A stretch of 64,000 nt of DNA from an uncultured Acholeplasmatales bacterium (GTDB lineage Bacteria; Bacillota_I; Bacilli_A; Acholeplasmatales; Anaeroplasmataceae): contig CALUQZ010000004.1 of the NCBI GenBank assembly GCA_944323055.1, positions 41,190-105,189 on the forward strand, given 5' to 3'. The translations under genes and the position numbers were made by a program. Below, piece after piece: positions 23,754-33,099 of this stretch (position 1 is its first letter; the number at the start of each line of letters is the position of its first letter). Below the pieces are notes generated by a model. That model had not been told where the DNA came from. It saw only the letters and a program-made list of their open reading frames with translations, and did not search any database.

Positions 23754-26382
23754 GTTCTTCATTAAGTCTAATTTCCCACATTTTACTTGTGTAACTAATA
23801 AATGAAGATACTTCACTATCAGATAATAATGACGATTCATCTAATTTAGCTGTATTATAAGCAAACAAATCATCACGTTGATAACAAGGAAGTTCAACAG
23901 CTAATTCCATTACTAAATCTAATGCTTCAGAATAAATAGCTGCTCTTTCATTTTGATTTACAGTTTCTCTTGCTGCCTCAATTTTTTCAGATAATTCATT
24001 TAAAATATCTAATTCTCTTTGATATCTTTCACCAGTATTAGCAATAATAGCCGGATATCCCCAGTTTTTAACTGAACCTGCCGTAGAATCTTTATGATAT
24101 ACTTGATACATATCCGGATCAATTGTACTACTCCAAGCAGCTGCCCAAACAGCTAGATTTCCACTATTAAGTTTAATTAAAGCTTGAGCATCATTACGAG
24201 CTTCAACATCAAAGCCACATTTATTTAAGAATTCTGCCGCTTGATTGAAGGCACTAAATGCAGGGTGATCAGTCTCACTACCAGCAATTGTAAATGTATA
24301 TCTTAAAACATTATTATTGTTATCACGATAAACACCATCGCCACCTAAAGTGTATCCAGCACTTTCAACTAAACTTGTAATAAATTCAATTTGTTCAGCC
24401 TCTGTGAAAGTTTGACCTGCACTCTTACCTTTAGCTTCAACAAATTCACGATAATATGGATAAACATGAGATAAATCTTCAGGTATTCTACCACCAATAT
24501 AAGGGTAATAAGCCGTAGCCCCTGTTGGATAAGCCCAACTAGATAAAGACATACCACGATAAATTGGTTTAGCACTACCACCATAATAGTTAACTGTTAA
24601 GTTTGTGTTAATAGCATGCATTATAGCTTGTCTTACTTCAAGTGTCGGAACATAACTTGCATTAATTCCAATATAACCATAACCTAAACTTTGAACTGTC
24701 TTGTAGTTAATACTTTGACCTTCACTTTTTAATCTTTCTAATTCATTTTTATTATCATTAGTAGAGTTAGGTGTAACATAATCAATTGTACTAGTTTCAA
24801 GTGAATTAATCATTTGTGTAGTAGGAACTACTGTATAACGTATTTTGTTAATAATTGGCTTACCCATAACAAAATATGGATTTCTTTCAAAATAAATAAC
24901 ATTATTTTCTAAGAAGTCACCAGCCGTAACATTATCAGTACCACCATCAGCCTTACTAGCCATATAAGCTCCAGCTCCAACTGGTACACCAATTTTATTA
25001 GGATCTTTTATTACATCTTCTTGGAATGATGTTGAACCATATTGAACACCAAAATTAGATTCAAAATCAAAAGAACTTATATAATCTTTACCGTTATAAT
25101 TACTAGAAGAATAATAATACATCGGAGCAATCGGGAAAGCAAAGTTCCAAATAGCTTTTGGGTCTACTCCATTAATTTCAATAGATAATACTTCATTATA
25201 ATTTTCTTGTGGAGTAATTCCATCTTCTTGATAAACTACTTTATCATATTCAACGCCATTTACTCTAACCATTTCATTTTGATTAGCAAATTTAATACCA
25301 GAAATATTAGGGAATTCTAAATCAGTGTCTAATCCAGCAAAATATTCTTCCATTTCAATATTAGTTAAATAAGTAAATAACTCAGTAGCTGTCGCCCAAT
25401 ATTGAATAACCTCATCTAATGAATTTGGCATTATATCATTATAAACAGCATTAATAGCTTCATCACGAGTAAACTCTTTAGCTTCTTCTAAATCGCCAAA
25501 TGTAAAGGTAATTTCTCCTTTTCCGTGATCAGCATTCTTATCAAATTGAATATATCCTTCATTATAAAAGAACATTTCGACATCAGTAGTAAACGGGCGA
25601 TAAACTGTTCCATCTTCACTTTCTAAAGTAAAATCTTCATAACTATTAGTTGAATTAGTATAATCTGTTTCTAATTCTTCTTTGAACAATTCAACAGCCT
25701 TATCATAATCAGCAAGTAAATCATCACTAGCATAACTACATACAGCTAATAAATCTCTAAATTCTTCAACTGTGAAATTAGGTGCTGTATAAGACTCAGT
25801 TATTTCATAATAAGCTTGTGATAAAGCCTCAATTCTATTTTGGGCATTATCTTCAAATCTCTTTTTGAAATCTTCTTGTTCATTTTCATCAGCACTTTGA
25901 GTTCTATAAGCTTGTAAACCTACAATATCTGTAGAATAAATAGTTGTAGAACCAGTGTAGTTAGGATCTAAATAAACATATAAGTTAAATAACACATCTC
26001 TAATTGTTAAAGAAGAACCGTTAGAATATTTAACATCATTCTTTAAAACAAAATAATATGTTGTTTTTTGATTATTTCCAGAACCACTAGTTACAATTTC
26101 ATAATCTAAAGCGGCTACTGCTTCATCTTCTCCACAAACAGGTTGACCTTCTTTATCATTTGTAATTAAAGATAACTGAGTCATTCCAGCTATTGTACTA
26201 TCAGGACCAGATGTAGCATAAAAAGGATTAAATACACCATCTACCTCTTCACTAGAAAAAATTAGTGGTGTGTTTTCATTAACTTGTGATGTACTATTAT
26301 TATCTTTTGTTTCATCTGTACAACCGGCTAAAGCTATTACAGCTAAAGGGGCTAAAGCTAATGATTGTAATAATTTTTTCAT
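23749..26382 (-). CDS. oppA: Oligopeptide-binding lipoprotein OppA, enlarged
   Basis: 877 residues against about 540 for a standard SBP family 5 protein. Lipobox VIALAGC (Cys21). The family start (LIFSSEEVDGVFNPFYATSG) and the peptide-binding core are seen, including DVLFNLYVYLDPNY near residue 125 and the C-terminal lobe with NPYFVMGKPIINKIRYTVVP. Residues about 150-330 are an insertion rich in Glu and Asp. It captures peptides outside the membrane for OppBCDF. The gene sits before oppB with the strong hairpin between, and AGGTAGG precedes the ATG. Confidence 0.93.
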   Translation of the reverse strand: MKKLLQSLALAPLAVIALAGCTDETKDNNSTSQVNENTPLIFSSEEVDGVFNPFYATSGPDSTIAGMTQLSLITNDKEGQPVCGEDEAVAALDYEIVTSGSGNNQKTTYYFVLKNDVKYSNGSSLTIRDVLFNLYVYLDPNYTGSTTIYSTDIVGLQAYRTQSADENEQEDFKKRFEDNAQNRIEALSQAYYEITESYTAPNFTVEEFRDLLAVCSYASDDLLADYDKAVELFKEELETDYTNSTNSYEDFTLESEDGTVYRPFTTDVEMFFYNEGYIQFDKNADHGKGEITFTFGDLEEAKEFTRDEAINAVYNDIMPNSLDEVIQYWATATELFTYLTNIEMEEYFAGLDTDLEFPNISGIKFANQNEMVRVNGVEYDKVVYQEDGITPQENYNEVLSIEINGVDPKAIWNFAFPIAPMYYYSSSNYNGKDYISSFDFESNFGVQYGSTSFQEDVIKDPNKIGVPVGAGAYMASKADGGTDNVTAGDFLENNVIYFERNPYFVMGKPIINKIRYTVVPTTQMINSLETSTIDYVTPNSTNDNKNELERLKSEGQSINYKTVQSLGYGYIGINASYVPTLEVRQAIMHAINTNLTVNYYGGSAKPIYRGMSLSSWAYPTGATAYYPYIGGRIPEDLSHVYPYYREFVEAKGKSAGQTFTEAEQIEFITSLVESAGYTLGGDGVYRDNNNNVLRYTFTIAGSETDHPAFSAFNQAAEFLNKCGFDVEARNDAQALIKLNSGNLAVWAAAWSSTIDPDMYQVYHKDSTAGSVKNWGYPAIIANTGERYQRELDILNELSEKIEAARETVNQNERAAIYSEALDLVMELAVELPCYQRDDLFAYNTAKLDESSLLSDSEVSSFISYTSKMWEIRLNEEQ

Positions 26383-26389
26383 CGTTTTC

Positions 26390-27463
26390 CTACCTCACAT
26401 CATTTAATTTATTAACTACTATGTTTTCTATAGTTGTGTTAGAAACATTTAAATAAGGGTTTTCATATTCATTTGTCTTACTAATAGCATCATTACCTCT
26501 TACTTCTAAACTATAAGTTATTTGAATATTACTTATAGTAGAATTATTAATATTAACTGCTAAAGGTAATATATTTATTTCTTCAACTTGTCTAAAATTA
26601 GAATAACTAATTTCACCATTTATAAATTTAACATCTCTAATAACAGCACCACTAACATTAGTAAATAAACTAATATTTTTAACTTTATCTACTGCTGTAG
26701 ATAAATTATCATCATAAGCAAAATTAGATATTGTATAGCCATTACCTAATAAAACACGTCCATTAAAATCGCCAAAATTAATTGTTCTACCATCACAATC
26801 TATATCATTATATAAATAAATACTTGTTTCATTTCTTATCGCATCAGCTAAATCATCAACTGTTTTAACTATTGTATAGTTTCCTTCTAAGAAATTCGCA
26901 TAAATATTTACAGTTGTATCTACATCACCACCAGGGTGAGCATATTCGTCTTCATTTATTACATTTCCTGATTCATCAACAAATTCAAGGAAAGTATAAC
27001 CATCTACATTAGCATAACCTAAATAGTCACTAAACGTTTCACCCTCATTAACTGTATACTCACCTAATATTTCATTATCAATATTAGATACTACAGCAAA
27101 TTTATAAACAGCATCAAGTTTCCAATTAGCATATAAATCTAGGCCATCTGCCGTTAGTCTATCAGTTGAAAAGTCCCACTTTTCATCAGGCTTAAATTCA
27201 TTAGATAAATACCATCCTTCAATATAATAACCTTCTTTTACAATCTTATCAGTCTCAGTAGAGATAATATCATTAGGTGCTAATATTAAAGTTCCGCCTT
27301 CTTTAGCCGGGTAATAATATCTAATTTCTTCTGTTTGTTGATATAACGCCCCATTTAAATGAAAAGTAACACAATAACCATCACGTGCACTATTATTTGA
27401 ACAGCCAACTAATAAAGAAAATGATAATAGCAATAAAACTAACAAAGATATTGTCTTTCGCAT
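26390..27463 (-). CDS. Lipoprotein with InlB-type beta repeat and beta-helix-like C-terminus
   Basis: 357 residues. Signal peptide with lipobox LLVGC (Cys21). Residues about 30-110 carry a Listeria-Bacteroides type repeat (YCVTFHLNGALYQ..., ending DLYANWKLD), and a second, weaker one follows to about 190. From about 200, strands such as DLADAIRNETSIYLYNDIDC and VLLGNGYTISNF look like a short beta-helix. It is 7 bases upstream of oppA. Such proteins often bind surfaces or ligands; the role is inferred, with no enzymatic motif. Confidence 0.7.
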   Translation of the reverse strand: MRKTISLLVLLLLSFSLLVGCSNNSARDGYCVTFHLNGALYQQTEEIRYYYPAKEGGTLILAPNDIISTETDKIVKEGYYIEGWYLSNEFKPDEKWDFSTDRLTADGLDLYANWKLDAVYKFAVVSNIDNEILGEYTVNEGETFSDYLGYANVDGYTFLEFVDESGNVINEDEYAHPGGDVDTTVNIYANFLEGNYTIVKTVDDLADAIRNETSIYLYNDIDCDGRTINFGDFNGRVLLGNGYTISNFAYDDNLSTAVDKVKNISLFTNVSGAVIRDVKFINGEISYSNFRQVEEINILPLAVNINNSTISNIQITYSLEVRGNDAISKTNEYENPYLNVSNTTIENIVVNKLNDVR

Positions 27464-27475
27464 ATTAACCTCCTA

Positions 27476-28429
27476 TTAGTTATTAGCTACTGTTATACTA
27501 AAATAATATTCATTAGGGAAAGTTTGTTCATTTTGTGTTCTAGCAGGTTGAATAGCAAAATAAATAGGTTTATTTAAATCAGCTTCTTCAACTACTAATT
27601 CATATTTAAAATTATCGCCTTTGCCACCCTCATTATGAACACTTAATTGTTCAGAATAAGCTGCATCAGCATATAAAACTAATAATAAATCTAAAGGCTT
27701 ACTATTTTGAATAGCCATAACATGTGATTCAATTATATATGTTTTAGCTTCTGTAGGAGTAAAAGAATAATAATTGCGACTTTCTATTTTTTCTACTCCA
27801 TTTACATAATTTCCTGTTGAAACAACATAAGGACTATCTATTGTCCCACTACCACTAGCTTCATCAATTTTAATTAAATTAACAACTATTTGTTTATTAT
27901 CAACTGTAGTTTGAATATTTGGATTATAAGTATATCCATCTGGTACTCCTCTTAATAAATGAACATTATAAGTTCCGTCTGCTAAGGCCGGATATCTAAG
28001 TTCTCCATTTTCATCAGTTTGAGTTGTCCCACCATGACAAAGTTTATCATCACACCATTGAACAATAACGCCACTTACAGGAACATTTCCATCTCTATAT
28101 ACAGTTACCATATAACCTGTATATTCGCCTTCCCATTTGGCATATAACGTAATATTTTCATTAACTACATCACTATCAAATAACCATTCATCTGTTAAAG
28201 CAATATCACTAAACCAACCAACAAAAGTAAATCCATCTTTAGTCGGGTTTTCTGGTTTAGCAACTTTACTACCAGCCTCTACTTCTTGAGTTGAAACAGC
28301 ACTTCCTTCATTGCTATTAAAAGTAACTGTATATAAAGTAGGGGTATTATCATTTGAATTATCATTACAAGATACTAAGCATAAACATAAAAAAATTATT
28401 GTCAGCAAAGAACCTATTATTTTTTTCAT
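27476..28429 (-). CDS. Lipoprotein with InlB-type repeat, CNA_B-like and PPC-like domains
   Basis: 317 residues. Lipobox CLVSC (Cys21). Residues about 33-105 form a Listeria-Bacteroides repeat (YTVTFNSNEGSA..., GWFSD, LYAKWEG). Residues 108-190 are a Carboxypeptidase-regulatory/CNA_B-like Ig domain including GTYNVHLLRGVPDGYTYNPN. The end (about 195-317) resembles a PPC-type beta domain (YYSFTPTEAKTYIIES). The 474-residue lipoprotein at 31664-33088 has the same motif set, so they are paralogues. It probably displays ligand-binding domains at the surface. Confidence 0.72.
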   Translation of the reverse strand: MKKIIGSLLTIIFLCLCLVSCNDNSNDNTPTLYTVTFNSNEGSAVSTQEVEAGSKVAKPENPTKDGFTFVGWFSDIALTDEWLFDSDVVNENITLYAKWEGEYTGYMVTVYRDGNVPVSGVIVQWCDDKLCHGGTTQTDENGELRYPALADGTYNVHLLRGVPDGYTYNPNIQTTVDNKQIVVNLIKIDEASGSGTIDSPYVVSTGNYVNGVEKIESRNYYSFTPTEAKTYIIESHVMAIQNSKPLDLLLVLYADAAYSEQLSVHNEGGKGDNFKYELVVEEADLNKPIYFAIQPARTQNEQTFPNEYYFSITVANN

Positions 28430-28452
28430 TTAAACCACCTTTATAATATATC

Positions 28453-28492
28453 GCAATAAGAGAGGGGCTTAATGCCACCTCTACTTTATTGC
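28453..28492 (-). other. Intercistronic hairpin before the 317-residue lipoprotein gene
   Basis: GCAATAA pairs with TTATTGC and AGAGG with CCTCT, with a small internal loop. On the minus strand no T tract follows. Read on the plus strand it is followed by seven T, so it could instead end an antisense transcript. The AATAAGAGAG core is shared with the oppA-oppB hairpin. Confidence 0.45.
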
Positions 28493-28503
28493 TTTTTTTG
28501 TTA

Positions 28504-31485
28504 TTAACGTCCACCACGAGTTAAAATTACATCTTCTTCAAATATTGTCATTGTAATTGTGTCTTCAGCAGCATCATAAACGAATGAATATGCTATGCCA
28601 TCTGGATTTGTAGCACTAAATGATGTAGAAGAATTAATACTATATGTATATACTACACCAGGAGCGCCACTATCAGAAAAGCTAATAGCTACATCACTAA
28701 CCTCTAAAACATACTCTCCATATGTATCTGAACCTGACCATAAGCCATATAACATAGGGTCTAAAGCTGCATCTTCAACTGGTTCTTCAACACTTGGTTT
28801 TTCAACCTTAGGCAAGGTGCCAATACTTGAACCATAACTTACTATACTAAAGCTTTGAGTTTGAGCATCATATGTTAATTCATAATTACCAATTCTAAAT
28901 TTAGTATCACTTAAAATAACATAACTACTATATGATGACATACCATCACTAAATAAAATAGAATCACTAGTTATATCTAAAGTATAAAGACTCATGCTGC
29001 CCCACTCTTCAATTTCTGCACTGTAATAACCAATCCAACTATCATTAATTACTTGTTCTGGTAATTTAACAAAACTATTACCCCAATCATCTGTTAATGA
29101 ACCATCACTATTAATAGTTAAAGTTCTAGTAGTTAAAGAAACCCATTCTTCATATTCAAATACTAATACCTTAGCATTAGCATCATATGATGAAATTAAA
29201 GCATAGGTCTTATCTGCATCTACTACCAAATAGATACCTGTCTTATCAATTAAAATTGTTTCATAGCCACCATCATAAGAACCATATAGTTCACTTGGAA
29301 TATTGTAAGATAATGTTGGTGAATATAAATAACTTAAATCATTAACTACTAAAGAATAGCTATCTGGATTATATACTAAAGTAACATCGCCAAAGCTTAT
29401 ATTATAAACTTGAACAGTAATATCACTTATTGCATAATTAGTACCTAAATAATTAATACCATCTGCGCTAACAACAATTTGGCTATCACCATTTAAATAT
29501 GTACCAACTATATCATCTAGAGCTACATTGAATTCTACTAATTCTTCTTCACCACACATTAATTTGCCATCTACAACGCTAAATATCAATTCATCAGCTA
29601 AAGCATAAGCTTGTGATTTAAATAAATGAAGTTCATTATTAACAAAGAAATAATAACTTGAACCATCATAACCACTTAATTCATAATTTAGATTTCCATC
29701 TGCATCAATTTTAAAGATATTACCAGCAGAATCTTCTAAAATTGAACCAGCAAAGCCAGCAAAGGCTTCAGGTAAATCTTTACTTAATGATGAAATATCA
29801 CCTGGATAAGATAAGTAATATAATTGATAGCCAACTATACCATTGGCATTCTTAGTTAAACTTTGGCCATTAATATTTAAGAATTCAATCTTAGCTCCTG
29901 TACTGTCAGTACCATAAGAATAACTAACATTCTCTTGGATTTCTCCATACATTTCTACTCCATCACTAGAAATGATCATAAGAAGACCTGTTGAAGTACG
30001 GTAAGTTCCATAAAATGAATCTGGTACACTATCACCAACTGTCAATTTTACATATTCAGCTGGTTTGCTTGATACTACTTGACCATTTTCATCATAAACA
30101 TTTTCTGTTGCTATTTTACCACTATAATCTAAATAATTTAAAGTGCCACTCTCAGTAACAATAAATGAAGTTCCTTGATATTCAAAACCACCTTCAATTA
30201 ATTTGATTTGGTCTAAAACTGAATCATTAAGAACAACTTGATTTGGATAATTATTAGCATAATAATAAGTTCCATAATAGTTTTGTGGTACAACCTTAAC
30301 AAATTCTTGAACTATAGTTTCTTCGCCAGAAGTTACACTTAATTCATAATTATAATTAGAATTTAAACTAAATTCTAAACTATTAGAACCATCAACTATA
30401 ACAATACCATCATCTGCTACAGCATAACTAGTTGAATAAACACTATTACCATTAGTATATGTAATACCATCTTCATCTATTACTAAACTAGCTACAACAC
30501 TACCATCAACTTTATATTCATAAGTACCCCAAGTTGAAACACTAACCTTAGATGTTTGAGCTACTAATTGACCATCTACTAAAACATAACTCTTTTCTAT
30601 ATTATCGTTATAATCATAAAGATTTAAGTTGCTTCCCTCTACTTTATAATAATATTCAGCATCAGGATTACTTGAATTTAGATATTCTCTATCAATGTAA
30701 CGTCCAAAATTAGTATCATAGAAATGAAGAGAAACTGAATCTGGTGTAACAGTAACTACTTCTTGACCATTATTATAAATTCCTAAGAAATCATTAATAG
30801 TTAATGGGTTAGCTACATAAACAGCATCAACTCTTACATCACCAGTTGAATTAGCTAAATTATAAGCTCCCCAACTACCTGAATAACCTTCTTTAGCAGG
30901 AACGACCGGAGCTGTAATATTGTAATTTTCAACTGAGTAAGGAACTTGAGAAATTAAAGCTCCATCAGCATAGAATGAAACCATATATTGTTCTAATGTA
31001 TATACAGCTTCAACTTCAATATCTGAACCATTTAACTCATAGCTTGCCCAACTACCTGAATAACCAAGTTTAGCAGGTACAGCTGGTTCTACAACGCTAG
31101 TATCATCTTCATCATATAAAACAACACCAACAATTTCGTCACCATTTTTAAATGTAACAGTATGAGTACCAACTGGAATTGGGGCAAAGATTGCGCTATA
31201 AGTAGCATCAGCTGCAGCTGCGCCTATACTATCTGCTGTCCCATCATTGTTTGCATCCCAACCAATAAACATATAACCATCGGCTGCTTGTGGAATAGCA
31301 GGTACCGCAAAGAAGTCGCCCTCTTTTACCTCTTCACTTGATAATACATTATCACCATTTTTAAAAATAATATTATATTTGACAACATTATCATCTGATG
31401 GTTGTGTATTATCATCACAAGCCACTAAAACTGTAGCCGCCCCTAATAATGCGGCAAATGATAAAAGAATCTTTCTTTTTTTCAT
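28504..31485 (-). CDS. Large repeat lipoprotein, first gene of the Opp operon
   Basis: 993 residues. Lipobox TVLVAC (Cys23). Residues about 35-230 hold two or three InlB-type repeats (YNIIFKNGDNVLSSEEV, HTVTFKNGDEIVG, YMVSFYADGALIS). From about 240 to the end come roughly nine degenerate modules of 70-85 residues, each starting like FYGTYRTSTG or WGTYEYKVDG and continuing with short beta strands. I do not recognise that module. No cell-wall anchor is seen. It starts the operon behind a strong promoter, so it may be abundant; likely a surface binding protein. Confidence 0.72.
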   Translation of the reverse strand: MKKRKILLSFAALLGAATVLVACDDNTQPSDDNVVKYNIIFKNGDNVLSSEEVKEGDFFAVPAIPQAADGYMFIGWDANNDGTADSIGAAAADATYSAIFAPIPVGTHTVTFKNGDEIVGVVLYDEDDTSVVEPAVPAKLGYSGSWASYELNGSDIEVEAVYTLEQYMVSFYADGALISQVPYSVENYNITAPVVPAKEGYSGSWGAYNLANSTGDVRVDAVYVANPLTINDFLGIYNNGQEVVTVTPDSVSLHFYDTNFGRYIDREYLNSSNPDAEYYYKVEGSNLNLYDYNDNIEKSYVLVDGQLVAQTSKVSVSTWGTYEYKVDGSVVASLVIDEDGITYTNGNSVYSTSYAVADDGIVIVDGSNSLEFSLNSNYNYELSVTSGEETIVQEFVKVVPQNYYGTYYYANNYPNQVVLNDSVLDQIKLIEGGFEYQGTSFIVTESGTLNYLDYSGKIATENVYDENGQVVSSKPAEYVKLTVGDSVPDSFYGTYRTSTGLLMIISSDGVEMYGEIQENVSYSYGTDSTGAKIEFLNINGQSLTKNANGIVGYQLYYLSYPGDISSLSKDLPEAFAGFAGSILEDSAGNIFKIDADGNLNYELSGYDGSSYYFFVNNELHLFKSQAYALADELIFSVVDGKLMCGEEELVEFNVALDDIVGTYLNGDSQIVVSADGINYLGTNYAISDITVQVYNISFGDVTLVYNPDSYSLVVNDLSYLYSPTLSYNIPSELYGSYDGGYETILIDKTGIYLVVDADKTYALISSYDANAKVLVFEYEEWVSLTTRTLTINSDGSLTDDWGNSFVKLPEQVINDSWIGYYSAEIEEWGSMSLYTLDITSDSILFSDGMSSYSSYVILSDTKFRIGNYELTYDAQTQSFSIVSYGSSIGTLPKVEKPSVEEPVEDAALDPMLYGLWSGSDTYGEYVLEVSDVAISFSDSGAPGVVYTYSINSSTSFSATNPDGIAYSFVYDAAEDTITMTIFEEDVILTRGGR

Positions 31486-31521
31486 AACACTTACATCTCC
31501 TTTTAATTAAATGTTATCTAA

Positions 31522-31550
31522 ACTATACAACTAAAACTTTACAAAATCAA
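31522..31550 (-). promoter_or_regulatory. Promoter of the lipoprotein-opp-subtilase operon
   Basis: TTGATT (31550-31545) and TATAGT (31527-31522) are 17 bases apart on the minus strand, followed by AAGGAGATG ahead of the ATG at 31485. The next likely terminator is at 10620-10668, so up to 20.8 kb could be transcribed from here. Confidence 0.7.
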
Positions 31551-31663
31551 GTTAATTTTTTAATTAAATACTACTCTTTGAATAAAATTCGTAATTATTC
31601 CTTTGTATATAACGTGTAACCTAATTTTTATTCTTATTTTTTGGAAAATGTTGAAATTTTAAT

Positions 31664-33088
31664 TTATTCATAATAACCACAAGCAAAAAGCCATTGATCT
31701 TCTTGTCCTGCTGTTATATATTCACCACTTGCATTTTGTTGTGTTTCAACCCAACCATTACCATCTTTAAAGTACTCTTTATTGTTAGCTAATAGTTGAT
31801 AAAATTCCATTAATTCATTAGTCACATAAACGTAACCATTAGTTGTATATTTCGCATAATACTCGCCGTGATATTCTAAATTTGAACCATCTTCAGCAAA
31901 CAACGGTCCTGAGCCATATAAGAAATAGTCATAACATAATCTTTCATCATCTTCTCCAACTAAACAAAGGAATGTTGGAACTTGCCCTAAAGCTTTACCA
32001 AAACTAGTTCCTAATCCAGGAATAGTTACGGTAGTAGTTACCGGACAAACTAATGTAGGACCATATCCATTTGTTGAAGCATATTTATTTTCATCATAAA
32101 CATGCCAAAAACCATCATTTTCGTTATATCTATAACCTCTAACATCTAGCTTACCACCATTTAAATCTATTAAACGATAGAAAGTACCAGTTTCCCTAAT
32201 TCTAACATCTTCAGACGCTTCTTTAGGTTCCATTACTGTCGGATTAAATGCAGGCCCTTTTGAATAATCATCAACATATTGAATCTTAAAATAAATTGTA
32301 GCCGGATATGATTCAATTTTACTTTCCGCTCTTATCGCAAACACACGTGCTACATTAAGTTCTGTAACATCAAATGTTATCGAAAATTTAAAGTTTGTCG
32401 TAAAACCTGATTCAACACTAACTCCACCATCTTCATAAACCTCACTGCCTAATTCTTCATTGATATATTGTTCAGTCCCTGTATATTTAATGCCAATAGG
32501 GTCTACCTCATCAGCATAAATATCACAAATAGATTCAACTGAATATTCACCTGATTGAGTTGGTAAAAAATGAAAATATTTTTTATCATTAATAGAATCA
32601 ATATCTACTTTATAATAACCAACTCGACTAATATCATAAGCATTAGGATTATAAGGACCTGAACCATCGCCAGAATCATAACTAAGTATTGGATATAAAT
32701 CAATAATAAGCTCAGTATGTTGTGGGTCTACAACATTTGAATTAGGGTCATAAGTATATCCTTCCGGCACATCACTTAAATGAACATTATAATCGCCATC
32801 ACCTTTAAAAGTAGCAACACCATAAAAATCATCAATTAAGGCTTCACTAACCGAATTATCATTAACAAAGATAGCATAAATTTCCATATTAGGAATCCAT
32901 AATTGCCCATTTCTATATAAAGATACAGAATAAGTAATTAAATCACTATCACCACCTGGATCTGTAGTACCACCGCCATTATCGTTACCACCGCCACCGT
33001 CAATCGGACCTTGGGTTTGACCTACACAACTACTAAGAGCTAAAACAGAAATTAAAAATACACTTAATAACATTAATATTTTTTTCAT
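31664..33088 (-). CDS. Lipoprotein with CNA_B-like and PPC-like domains, end of the MoxR operon
   Basis: 474 residues. Lipobox LALSSC (Cys21) then a Gly-rich linker (DGGGGNDNGGG...). A CNA_B-like domain follows (about residues 50-130, GDYNVHLSDVPEGYTYDPNS), then a PPC-like domain (about 150-270), and from about 310 a module with ENDGFWHVYDENK and a final WLFACGYYE that recurs in the 1071-residue lipoprotein. It is paralogous to the 317-residue lipoprotein in the next operon. The role is unknown; no enzymatic motif is seen. Confidence 0.7.
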   Translation of the reverse strand: MKKILMLLSVFLISVLALSSCVGQTQGPIDGGGGNDNGGGTTDPGGDSDLITYSVSLYRNGQLWIPNMEIYAIFVNDNSVSEALIDDFYGVATFKGDGDYNVHLSDVPEGYTYDPNSNVVDPQHTELIIDLYPILSYDSGDGSGPYNPNAYDISRVGYYKVDIDSINDKKYFHFLPTQSGEYSVESICDIYADEVDPIGIKYTGTEQYINEELGSEVYEDGGVSVESGFTTNFKFSITFDVTELNVARVFAIRAESKIESYPATIYFKIQYVDDYSKGPAFNPTVMEPKEASEDVRIRETGTFYRLIDLNGGKLDVRGYRYNENDGFWHVYDENKYASTNGYGPTLVCPVTTTVTIPGLGTSFGKALGQVPTFLCLVGEDDERLCYDYFLYGSGPLFAEDGSNLEYHGEYYAKYTTNGYVYVTNELMEFYQLLANNKEYFKDGNGWVETQQNASGEYITAGQEDQWLFACGYYE

Positions 33089-33099
33089 TCTAGCCCTCC

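Noticed and set aside
28453..28499. Ordinary minus-strand terminator between the first two genes of the Opp operon
   Set aside because: The T run follows on the plus strand, not on the minus strand, so it should not stop the operon transcript; it is listed as a hairpin instead.
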